DNA of 64,000 bases, taken from positions 17,638,589 to 17,702,588 of the forward strand of contig CP154954.1 of the NCBI GenBank assembly GCA_039621445.1, read 5' to 3'. The notes below the pieces were generated by a model. That model was given only the letters and a program-made list of their open reading frames with translations, did not search any database and was not told the origin of the DNA. The translations under genes and the position numbers were made by a program. Positions 55,543 through 64,000 of this stretch are shown piece after piece (the first letter of the stretch is position 1; the number at the start of each line of letters is the position of its first letter). Source of the stretch: Euglena gracilis (lineage: Eukaryota > Euglenida > Euglenophyceae > Euglenales).

Positions 55543-55693
55543 CTTACACAGACAAAATCATTCACTGACAATCCAACCAAAAACAGATTGCAGCTTTCTC
55601 CCCTCTGATTACCATGTTTACGCTGGGAAACATGTATTTTGAAATTTTGAAAAACACAAAAAAGCAACCGCAGCACAAACCTTCGCGACCATG

Positions 55694-56083
55694 TTAACGC
55701 GGGACGCCAACCCCGAGTCCGCCCCCCCCCCGAGGAGGAACCCGGCGACGTAGGGTCTTTATTCTCCACCTCAGTTTCAGGGATCCAACACCAACTCGAA
55801 TCCCTTCAGGATCTTCTCTGCGTTCCCTTTTGGATAAAACCAGGGTGGGCTGAGGTCCCTGATTCCTACCCAAACCCACTGTCATGTTCAGGGGGGGGGG
55901 GAAGAACTCCCAGCCATCTGGTCTCTTTATCAAACCCACACCAACACTCCCGCAAGAAACATTTCCAGACTGTTTCTGGATAAATCCAAGACCTGTGTTG
56001 GAAAACAAAACCCAAACAAACAGGCAAAACAACATGACTTCGCAGCCAACAAAACAAAGTTTCACGAGTGACCGTTCAGCCAA
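55694..56083 (-). CDS. Uncharacterised open frame with a hydrophobic N-terminus
   Basis: The 129 codons begin MAERSLVKLCFVGCEVMLFC, then LFVWVLFSNTGLGF, which reads as a signal anchor or signal peptide. A Cys-containing region (NVSCGSVGVGLIKRPDGWEF) and a basic Gly/Arg-rich tail follow. Its start overlaps the outer edge of the left palindrome arm (from 56050). No family is recognised. Confidence 0.3.
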   Translation of the reverse strand: MAERSLVKLCFVGCEVMLFCLFVWVLFSNTGLGFIQKQSGNVSCGSVGVGLIKRPDGWEFFPPPLNMTVGLGRNQGPQPTLVLSKRERREDPEGIRVGVGSLKLRWRIKTLRRRVPPRGGGGLGVGVPR

Positions 56084-56899
56084 TGAATGTTACCGCAGTT
56101 TCAACTTCTGGCAATGCCTTTTTTTGATTTGCTTGACTTCATTCAATGATGTTTCATAGTCCAAGAATCTCAACAACTTGCATCTTTGAGAAACTTGGAA
56201 AACTGGGAAACCCACTGTGGAAAGTGGAACATGAAAACAAATGTGCAGAACGCGGGCAACTCAATGAGACTACGCGACATACCAACCCCCACCTCCCAAT
56301 ACAGCCAACTGCCCTTTGCATGTGCTGGTTGGGTTATTGGAAGGTTACTGATTAGGCATGGCCACAGATTAGGATAGGAGCCTATGAAGGCACTCCCTAC
56401 CTTTGGCGTCATTCCCTCCTCTCTTCCTGCGCCCTGTCCCCCAGGTCCCACACTCTGGAAAATGACTCTGGCCATTGTTTCGTATGTGAGAACCCAACTT
56501 TCATCCTGGAAGAAAAATCCAAAGTGCAAAGATATTTCTCCCCTATCATTTCAGGTCACACTCCAGTTTAGCCAACCACAGGGCCACACACTGGCTCGCA
56601 CAAGCTTGCAAACAAACGGTCATTCACCTTTCTGGAGGCGCAGGGGCTACGTGCGGTCAAAGCGACTCCTCGCACACACACCCCCCTTAGCGCTCAGAAA
56701 GATCTTGAATCCCCCACCCCCCGTGGGGATGCTAAGAGGCACATTTCTCCCGCCTCGGCAGGAGGTGCCCAAGGACCTGCCCCCCCCCCAAACCTCAGGA
56801 GGTGCGGGACAATTTCTCCTCACTCTTCACACTGTTCGCCGGATGAACGGACATTACTACAGGAAGCCTCACCCCCCCTTCAGCGGAGTGGGTGTTCTT
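56050..56899 (+). repeat. Left arm of a large palindrome
   Basis: This block, from ACAAAGTTTCACGAGTGACC (about 56054) to GTGTTCTTCAGGT (about 56900), is repeated in reverse complement at 58085-58931 with only scattered differences, for example TTGCTTGACTTC against TTGATTGACTTC. An open frame of about 180 codons (56384-56929; MKALPTFGVIPSSLPAPCPP and on) is preserved in both arms. It matches nothing I know. Confidence 0.9.
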
Positions 56900-56905
56900 C
56901 AGGTG

Positions 56906-57530
56906 AGATTGCCGATGGCAATCTCTTGAGAATGGGGGTGTGAGTGGTCCAGGTGCATTTTCATAGTCACCAGGAAATCACAGGCTGAGCCCTAATTTAA
57001 ACAGGCAGATCCTAATTCACAGAAAAAATGATGGTGCTGTCTGTAGGTGGCTGTCAACATACACTGTGCACTCCGTTGTCTGGGATTACTTTCCTGAGAT
57101 TGGATTTGTTTGATTTTGTCTGCGGCGCAAGTTTATTTCAAGTTTGGTCATTGCTGCTGGAAGTGGGATTTTGGGAAAGAGATTTCAGTGAAAGGGATGT
57201 CAAGTAAAGGAAGGGGCTCCAGAAGTCAGGTCCGTAGTAAGGGGACCTCGGACTTTCACGGTGATCTGGCTGTGCCACCTCTTCACTCCTCCACTCCTCT
57301 CTCCTTCACTCCTCGCGTTGAACACCAGGAGGACGTCCGCCTCGTTGCTGCCGCCCGCCAGCATGTCGCCGTTCACGGTCCGTAGCAACAGTGGTCGCTC
57401 GCAGCGGCGGAAACATCCGTTCGGGAACAAGCCCCGACGGATCAGCGATGTCTGCGCCCCCGTGTCGATGAGGGCCTTCGCCTTCTCCTCCCGGCCGTCG
57501 ATCTCGATGACCACATCCAGCATCAGAGCT
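56906..57530 (-). mobile_element. 3' fragment of a D-type retroelement in the palindrome spacer
   Basis: Bases 56906-57240 match the tail of element D (48949-49270), including the AGATTGCCGATGGCAATCT hairpin and the GAGTGGTCCAGGTGCATT block. Bases 57200-57530 hold the protease, read on the minus strand: LMLDVVIEIDGREEKAKALI, then DTGAQTSLIRRGLFPNGCF. It is cut off at its upstream end at about 57530, where DIRS sequence begins. A 12-bp insertion relative to D (GGSNEADVLL against GDVLL) distinguishes the two. Confidence 0.8.
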
Positions 57531-58020
57531 GTTTTGCTCCTGCGTCTGGTTGGTGTGCGCGCAGGTGCTTGTAAGTGCACATTTGCTGCCGGAGATGGCG
57601 AAGATGAGGCCTCATACGACACCTGGACAACGCTGAACTATTGTGGACACGCCCTGTCCTGTCAAATTGTTTTTTGCGGGTGTCTCCCGCGCTGGCGGAG
57701 ACTGTTGTCTCTTTTTGCAGCCTTTCTGGTTGGAGGGTCTCGGGTTTTTGGCTGGGGTCACCCTTTCTGGCTGGGACGTCTTTCTTTTTCTGGTGTCTCT
57801 CTGGGAAGGGAGGAGTTGGGCTCACTCACCATCTTCTTTTGCTCTGCCATCCTGGCCCATTCCTCCCCCTTCCCGTGTCGTGGGAGTCCGAGGCAAGTCG
57901 GGCTCCGCATTGCAAGGAAATTCTGCAGAGGGGGGTTAACATCACCCATTGGAAACCTCACAGCTCCAGAGGGGCTGGGGCTTTATTATGGAAAAATACT
58001 TCCGTGCAAGTGGAGGTTCT
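57531..58020. mobile_element. Rearranged DIRS fragment in the palindrome spacer
   Basis: Bases 57535-57905 match, in reverse orientation, the 3' region of DIRS element A (GCCGGAGATGGCGAAGATGA and the TCGTGGGAGTCCGAGG end). They are followed directly by recombinase coding sequence in plus orientation (about 57915-58010: NITHWKPHSSRGAGALLWKN, with the H-x-x-R box). The switch of orientation at the circle-junction-like end suggests insertion or rearrangement of a DIRS intermediate, not simple truncation. Confidence 0.7.
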
Positions 58021-58084
58021 GGGGCTAATGAGTGGGTGTTTGTGGGAGATTAGCCACCTCCTCCTGTGGAGGGGGTCCGGGAAA

Positions 58085-58931
58085 CCTGAAGAACACCCAC
58101 TCCGCTGAAGGGGGGGTGAGGCTTCCTGTAGTAATGTCTGTTCATCCCGCGAACAGTGTGAAGAGTGAGGAGAAATTGTCCCACACCTCCTGAGGTTTGG
58201 GGGGGGGGCAGGTCCTTGGGTACCTCCTGCCGAGGCGGGAGAAATGTGCCTCTTAGCATCCCCACGGGAGGTGGGGGATTCAAGATCTTTCTGAGCGCTA
58301 AGGGGGGTGTGTGTGCGAGGAGTCGCTTTGACCGCACGTAGCCCCTGCGCCTCCAGAAAGGTGAATGACCGTTTGTTTGCAAGCTTGTGCAAGCCAGTGT
58401 GTGGCCCTGTGGTTGGCTAAACTGGAGTGTGACCTGAAATGATAGGGGAGAAATATCTTTGCACTTTGGATTTTTCTTCCAGGATGAAAGTTGGGTTCTC
58501 ACATACGGAACAATGGCCAGAGTCATTTTCCAGAGTGTGGGAACTGGGGGACAGGGCGCAGGAAGAGAGGAGGAAATGACGCCAAAGGTAGGGAGTGCCT
58601 TCATAGGCTCCTATCCTAATCTGTGGCCATGCCTAATCAGTAACCTTCCAATAACCCAACCAGCACATGCAAAGGGCAGTTGGCTGTATTGGGAGGTGGG
58701 GGTTGGTATGTCGCATAGTCTCATTGAGTTGCCCGCGTTCTGCACATTTGTTTTCATGTTCCACTTTCCACAGTGGGTTTCCCAGTTTTCCAAGTTTCTC
58801 AAAGATGCAAGTTGTTGAGATTCTTGGACTATGAAACATCATTGAATGAAGTCAATCAAATCAAAAAAAGGCATTGTCAGAAGTTGAAACTGCGGTAACA
58901 TTCATTGGCTGAACGGTCACTCGTGAAACTT
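58085..58931 (-). repeat. Right arm of a large palindrome
   Basis: Reverse complement of 56050-56899. The outer end is at TCACTCGTGAAACTTTGA, where element E-specific sequence begins. The spacer between arms is about 1.2 kb and contains pieces of two retroelement classes. Confidence 0.9.
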
Positions 58932-58941
58932 TGATTTTTTG

Positions 58942-59559
58942 TTATAAATAAAAAACAATATGCAAAAAAAACACGTATCTCATTCTGAAATGAGATACGC
59001 CTGCTCTCGGGTGCCGCGCTGCTGGGATGTCCCACCCAGCTGCCGTCGGTGATATCTCCGTCCATCTTGCTCCTCCAGGATGTTCTAGCACTGGCCGTTT
59101 GCACACGATGTCCTGCATGTGGGCCATGGAGTCCGCGATCCAGAAGCGTGTGGGCTTGCGATAGCCCCACGCCTCGAACATGCAGTAGTCCACATCGACG
59201 TTCTGCATGTCCTCGACGACCTTGCGGTGGCGGAGTTTCCCATAGCAGGGATTCTCCAGCCGCCACAGGGACGGCCGCAGGTAGGCGATGATCTCCTTCA
59301 TCTTGCGGACCAGGAAGTCGGCCTTCCGCAGCCGCCGCCTCCTGGTCGTGATCCCGCTGGAGTACTCGGTGCACGGCGGCGAGGCGGCGACCAGCTCGAA
59401 GTCGCCGGACCAGTACTCCTCCCAGTACCGCCAGCGCCGCATGTACACCGTCTTGTCCGCCTTCCCCCGCGGGTCGGCGTCCACCGAGACGACGGAGTAG
59501 CCGAGCTTCTCCAGCGCCCGCTTCACCGAACCCGTTCCGGAGAACAGGTCCAGTTCCCA
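58942..59559 (-). CDS. C5-cytosine methyltransferase-like domain joined to a retroelement gag
   Basis: Reading down from 59559: WELDLFSGTGSVKRALEKLG has the AdoMet-binding motif I (DLFSGTGS, 59527-59550). VDADP ends the second strand, and SPPCTEYSSG carries the catalytic Pro-Cys motif IV (Cys at about 59371-59373). RPSLWRLENPCYG matches motif VI (ENP in place of ENV), VDVDYCMFEAWGYRKPTRFW the motif VIII-like block. This spacing and the PPCTEYS...ENP...YRKxTRxW pattern are those of the compact phage- and giant-virus-type C5 methyltransferases. All expected catalytic motifs are intact. The target-recognition part is short, and after EHPGGARW the frame runs into sequence near the palindrome arm and stops at 58942. 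A TGA lies just upstream (about 59573), so joining to gag needs a frameshift. Confidence 0.8.
   Translation of the reverse strand, partial: WELDLFSGTGSVKRALEKLGYSVVSVDADPRGKADKTVYMRRWRYWEEYWSGDFELVAASPPCTEYSSGITTRRRRLRKADFLVRKMKEIIAYLRPSLWRLENPCYGKLRHRKVVEDMQNVDVDYCMFEAWGYRKPTRFWIADSMAHMQDIVCKRPVLEHPGGARWTEISPTAAGWDIPAARHPRAGVSHFRMRYVFFLHIVFYL
58975..58998. other. Perfect 10-bp hairpin at the end of the methyltransferase frame
   Basis: GTATCTCATT, a CTGA loop and AATGAGATAC form a perfect stem. It lies just inside the left boundary of element E, followed by A/T-rich sequence. It may mark a terminus or a 3' processing signal. No copy is seen in D. Confidence 0.5.
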
Positions 59560-62500
59560 CCTCTTCGGCGATCAGGTTGGCGGTGACGATGCGGCCGACT
59601 TCGGCGCCGCCCGTGAGGACGGTGCGCTCTGCGGGGGAACGGTGTGCTGGTTGCTGCGGGTGCGGGGCGTGGTGCCGCTGACGGCGCTGCTGATGGCGGG
59701 GGCAGCGTCGTCCGGCTTGGTGCGGACTGGCGTGGTGCTCGCTCCTGCTGCTGCCGGGCTGGGGGCGTCGCGGTGGCACGATGCTGCGTAGACGATGACA
59801 CGGACGCTGCTGGCTTGGCGGGGGGCGATGACTGCGCAGAAGAGACCGGTCGCGCCGCAGACGGTTGCTCGGAACGACGGGACTTATTCTGTAGCGCGGA
59901 CCAGTAGTTGTTTGTCGAAATCTGATGGCCCCCGCCTTGACCGTGACCTTCCGGGCGCGGTCTCTCCCCTCCCTGGGATTTTTGGGGCTTGCTGGGTCTG
60001 GGGGGCGCGCGGAGCTCTTTGGTGATGGCCCGCACGCTCACGCTGGCATTGGGATTTTGACGGCCGGCCCAGAACCCCATCCCTGGCGCCTGGGCGGCCC
60101 CGTCACTCATGATACTGCTCCTGGACGGATGAGACGTTGCTCTTGCCGTCCTTGCCTTTGCCCTTGGATTTTTATTTTCCTTGATCTCCTTTGGCTCCAC
60201 CTTTCGCCTTGCCTTTTCCTTTGCCTTCATCTTGTCTTGGTGCATTCGATGTCCACTGCTCGCCTTGGTACCCACCACCCTTTCCTTTTCCTTCATTTCC
60301 TTGCCATGCACTCGATGACCACTGCTCGGCTTGGTATCCACCCATTCCTTTTCCTTCTACTGCTCCGGGTACCCACGTCCCCCTTGGCCTTGTCTTTTGC
60401 CTTGGGGCGCGGGCACCGGCGTTGTCGGCGGGCGTGGTTGCTGCGCTTGCTTCTCCTTCTTCGGCGGCACATTTGTCTTCTCCAACTCCTGGGTGTACGG
60501 CTCCTCGGTGGTATCGTCGACCTCCACGTCCCGCTGCCACCGTGGTACCGGCCGCTTCTCCTGGATCTCCTTCTCTTCTCGGGGGCCATCTTCGCCTCCA
60601 TCCGCAGCCATCTCACCATGAGGTTGTGGATGTCCTTCGCAGGTAGGTCGCACGAGTCGGCCGTCACCGTGACGATGCTGCCGCCCTCGAGCCGCTGGCG
60701 GTCCTACACGGCCTTCAGCAGGGTGCGGTGCTCGTCGCCCACTGGCACCACCACGAAGCGGCGCCCCGCCTTCCGCACTGAGGCGGGGGCCACCGTGGTC
60801 TCTTGCTTGAACACCTCCTTCACCTCCTCCACCTTCGTGTCCATCGGCAGGCCCTCCAGCACGATGGACCGGTGGTCCACCCGCTTGTCCTCCTCCTGCG
60901 CCACCATCGGGTGCCAGGGGTTGAGGGGCATGGCCTCCACGAGGAGCTTCCCCAGTTCCTCCTCCTCCATGCCCACCTGCCTCGCCATGGACGCCATCTG
61001 CGCGTAATACTCCCTCCACGACTTCTCAGTCAGCTTCCCGCTTATCACCAGTTTCAGCTTCCTCATTCGTCGCTGCAGGACCTCCTTTCTCCACCACTCG
61101 CCAGGTCCACCTCCGCGAACAGCACGGCATACTCCACCTCTCCCTTGGTTTCGATCTCCTCGTCCAGCATCACCACCGTGGCCTCGTCCAAAGCCGCGCG
61201 GAACATGGCGAGGCGCTGAGCTGGCGTGATGGACGGCCACGCCTGCTCCAGTTCCTGAAGAAACAGGAGCCACCGCCTCCGCCACTGCAAACAGTCCTCC
61301 GGATGCCCGGAGAACCGGCCCGGGTGGAGGCCGATGAGGGAGTCCACCAGCGGCGCCGGGAGGAAGTGCAGGGCCGATGGCTGGGCCTGCACCGGGGCGA
61401 TGCGGACCTATCGCACCGCGGACGCGCTGGCGACGGGGACGGCGGACGGCGTGGTCAGGCGGGCGATGGAGAGGGACGGCACCCCACCCCCTCCCGCCGC
61501 GACCTGTTTCCCGACCCGACCAGACGGAGAGCTGGTCGGAGGATGGACGACGGCTTGGGCTTCTCCATCTGGACTGTCCTCACCCTTGGCACTGGCCTCT
61601 TCCGGGCCACCGGCACCGGCTGCTGCTCAGCCGGGGGTTGCGGAGCTTTGGCGGGCATTGCCTGCACCGCATTGGCTTGGGAGGATACGATCTCCTTCGA
61701 GACGATCTGGTCCAGCCGCTGCACGGCCATCACCACTGCTTGCGTCCGGACATTCACCTTCTGCACTTCGGTCTCCACAACCCGGATCTTTTCACCGAGG
61801 CTGTCCGCGGCGAGCCGTTGCACGGCCACGGCCAGTCCTTGAGCTTGGGCTCCCACCTTCTGGATCTCTGTCTCCATCGTCTGGATCCTCCCAACCATCA
61901 GCGGCGGCAGCTCGGCGGCTTTTGGGTCCTTGGCCGCGGCTGCCGCCACCTCGCTTGTGAGGGTGGACACCTGCGCCTCCAGGAACCTGACCTGCTCCTT
62001 CAGCCAGGCGTTCTCGGCCTGCTGATACTGCAGCTGCTCCACCAGGCGCGGCGTCACCTCCACCGCCTTGCCTTGCGCCACAGCGGTCGCCTCCACCTTG
62101 GCGGTGAAGGCGGCCATCTGCACCTCGACGGCGTTGATCTACCCCTGCAGCTGGACGTTCTCGGCCCGCCACCGCTCCTTCTCCTGCAGCAGCTCCTGCA
62201 CGGCGGCCCTGAGGTGCGCCACCTTCACCAGCTCGGTGAGTCCACTCGTCGGCACACCGCTCTTCACCGCCAACACCGCGGCCGCGGCGTTGTCTTCCGC
62301 CACCTTCACCTTCGCCCGCATCCTTCTGAGATCTTCACCGAAGTCTCCGAGCACGTCGTGGGTGTACTTCTTCACTCTTGTCATCCGCTCCTCCGCCGTG
62401 GCCACCATGGGCATGAGCTTGTGGAGTTGTGATATTCATTGATGTAGTCTGACGATTTCGTCCTTCACCTTCACCACATTCTGCATCAGGTCCACGTGGG

Positions 62501-63813
62501 CCCCTTCTTGGGCCGCCATTCTTGGGCGCCTTTTCCTCAGCTCTTGCACCGTCCTTGCTCGTCCACCTTGTCCTTCACGGCGGGAGCCATTTGCACGGCC
62601 GCCCAGCTGTCCCACATCCCCTTCGCCTTGGAGCCGATGAAGTCGACGCTGTTGCAGAGGCGGTCCATCCACATCTGCAACGCAGCGCATGCACCCTCCC
62701 ACTCGGGGGGACCCTGCATGACCTCGTCCGGCTTCTCTTCGACGTCGTACATCTCGCTCTGGTCTCCGGCCGCCAGCCACACCTCGTCGTCATCACGAGG
62801 ACCTTCTCCCTGGCGTTGTTGATCACTTTCTCCTTCTCCCTCACCTCCGTCATCTCCTTCGTCGTCGGAGAGGCCCAGCCCCGGCACCTTGTGCGGCCGG
62901 ACCGATGATTGTGGGGTGCGGAAATGCGGGTGCACGGCGGTGGTGCTCGGGTGTTCGCTGGGGGACCGGTAGGGAGGCGGCACTCCCACCGGTGCGGCGA
63001 TGGCTTAGCTGGACGACGACGCCATCTGCGACGGCGAGGGCCCCGCCACCGGCACAGGTGGCAGAGCAGACGGCATGGACGGATGCACGGATGGGATCAG
63101 ACCAGCCACGGGGACGGGGATCCCGTCTCGGCCCTCGGACTCGCCAGGGCCCAGCTCGTGGGCGGGGTGATAAGTGATGGCCCGCATGCCCTCATCAGGG
63201 CTCCTCGGTGGCCCGAGGCTGGGCACGGGCACCGGCAGGCCTGCGAAGGCCCGCTCACTCTGCAGCTCCTGGACGCCCCACAGGTAGGGCACCTCGGACA
63301 GGAACGGGAACGGGAAGGGCAGAAAAAGGATCAGCTGGGGGAACGGTGGGGCCCCGGGGAAATCTGAGAGGGTGGGGCCCCGGGTGGTCGCCAGGGGGTC
63401 GGGTCCCAGCTCCTGGGCTGGGCTGATTTCGGGAACAGGAGGGGGACTTGGGACGAGTCTCGAGGGCTATCGACTAGGGACACGGATTGGAGGGGGATGA
63501 GTGGGAGTTGGGGTGGGGCTGGGAGCGCGGGAAACGGGGATTGTGGGGATGGGAGTGGGGATGGGGCAAGGGATCGGGGGGTCCTTTTCGAGGTGTTTTC
63601 TTGCGCTTCCTGAGGGTTATCGGAAAGACTTGCGGTGGGGGCTACCACTTCGGAGTCCGCCGCAAGGGTTGGGATCTGTGTCCCAAGGGTCTGTGTCCCG
63701 GTGGGCTGTAGCCTCTTCATTTGTGGAAAATTCTGGGGAGGTGTGTACGCTTTGCATTTCAAAAAGAAGGCACTCGAGAAAATGGCCTTTAATGGAAAAC
63801 GTAGAAGGAACAA
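59523..63813 (-). pseudogene. Gag-like polyprotein region of element E
   Basis: Same order as in D: Pro/Ser-rich N-terminus (63813-63331, frame broken at about 63360 by loss of one base relative to D), acidic stretch, coiled-coil-like helices, Gag-type block (LQWRRRWLLFLQELEQAWPS, about 61260-61320) and a Lys/Gly-rich tail with EQWSSSAWQ repeats that has lost a short segment relative to D (near 60357). In-frame stops are at 63005-63007, 62139-62141, 61410-61412 (the TAG at GTGCGATAG) and 60704-60706, each at the position of a stop in D. One extra frame break falls near 62550. The frame ends at 59523 just past the start of the methyltransferase. Confidence 0.65.
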
Positions 63814-64000
63814 GCTTCTGCTACCAGTTTTCCCCTCTCGCCGGTTCGGTGACCGTGCGCGGAATGGGCTCCCGGGCGGCCGAGTGGGGGAAAAACGTCA
63901 CCCGACGCTCCGGTAAAAAATAGGCACACGCGCCCCAAAAATTCCCTTTCTTTGTGTCTTTCGGTCCCTGAATTAAGCCAGACCCTGGGTTCCGGCAGCC

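Larger units (their letters stand above)
58932..64000 (-). mobile_element. Gag-methyltransferase retroelement E (runs off the window)
   Basis: From the right edge to about 59850, E is collinear with D (63813 corresponds to 53935). At the Ser-Ala-Ala-Arg-Pro codons (59840 / 49930) the two diverge: D continues through a Pro-rich linker to the aspartic protease, E through a different Pro/Ala-rich linker to the methyltransferase. No RT or integrase is visible. The left boundary coincides with the outer edge of the palindrome arm at 58931. The start of the element lies beyond 64000. Confidence 0.75.

Noticed and set aside
58942-59559. Host DNMT gene instead of a retroelement domain
   Set aside because: The domain is compact, lacks eukaryotic DNMT accessory regions and follows gag-derived sequence on the same strand. 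A host origin cannot be excluded without database searches, but it is less likely.

Overview
The window is eukaryotic nuclear DNA. The host coding exons are short, bounded by GT-AG introns and separated by long non-coding stretches, and most of the 64 kb is transposable elements or a tandem satellite. There are no operons, bacterial promoters, tRNAs, rRNAs or CRISPR arrays. DIRS-type tyrosine-recombinase retrotransposons, hAT-like DNA transposons and a gag-protease retroelement whose gag is joined to a phage-type cytosine methyltransferase suggest a large-genome protist or alga. The species cannot be named from the sequence.

Layout. (1) 1-6.5 kb: three plus-strand exons (1498-1623, 2469-2588, 3865-3960) of a CLPTM1-family membrane protein. 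Two small inverted-repeat transposons lie in its introns, then comes a 1.7-kb zone of palindromic GCGCAAATGCGC-type repeats. (2) 6.5-30.8 kb: about 23 tandem copies of a roughly 895-bp satellite with higher-order (dimer/trimer) structure. Four hAT-like elements interrupt it, all with clear target-site duplications. One carries transposase exons; two carry exon-like cargo. (3) 30.8-36 kb: the last three exons of a 3-hydroxyacyl-CoA dehydrogenase / multifunctional beta-oxidation protein (31023-31162, 31576-31675, 32946-33074), with further hAT-like elements in and after it. (4) 36.07-48.3 kb: DIRS retrotransposons. Element A (36825-41405, plus) sits inside the tyrosine-recombinase gene of element B (36067-45350, minus). 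Next to it are a DIRS 5' fragment and an internally deleted third copy, C. (5) 48.3-64 kb: two copies, D and E, of a minus-strand gag-type retroelement. In D the gag frame leads to an aspartic protease; in E it leads to a C5-methyltransferase-like domain. Between D and E is a large palindrome with roughly 850-bp arms.

Only the two beta-oxidation and CLPTM1 fragments look like host genes. Both are partial: neither the end of CLPTM1 nor the start of the dehydrogenase was found in the 27 kb between them. Most frame breaks in the DIRS coding regions fall at homopolymer runs, so decay and sequencing error cannot be separated here. The strongest candidates for something new are the gag-methyltransferase element and a group of small hAT-like elements built from paired C/G tracts, CTTAAG-bearing termini and a GGCGC hairpin.
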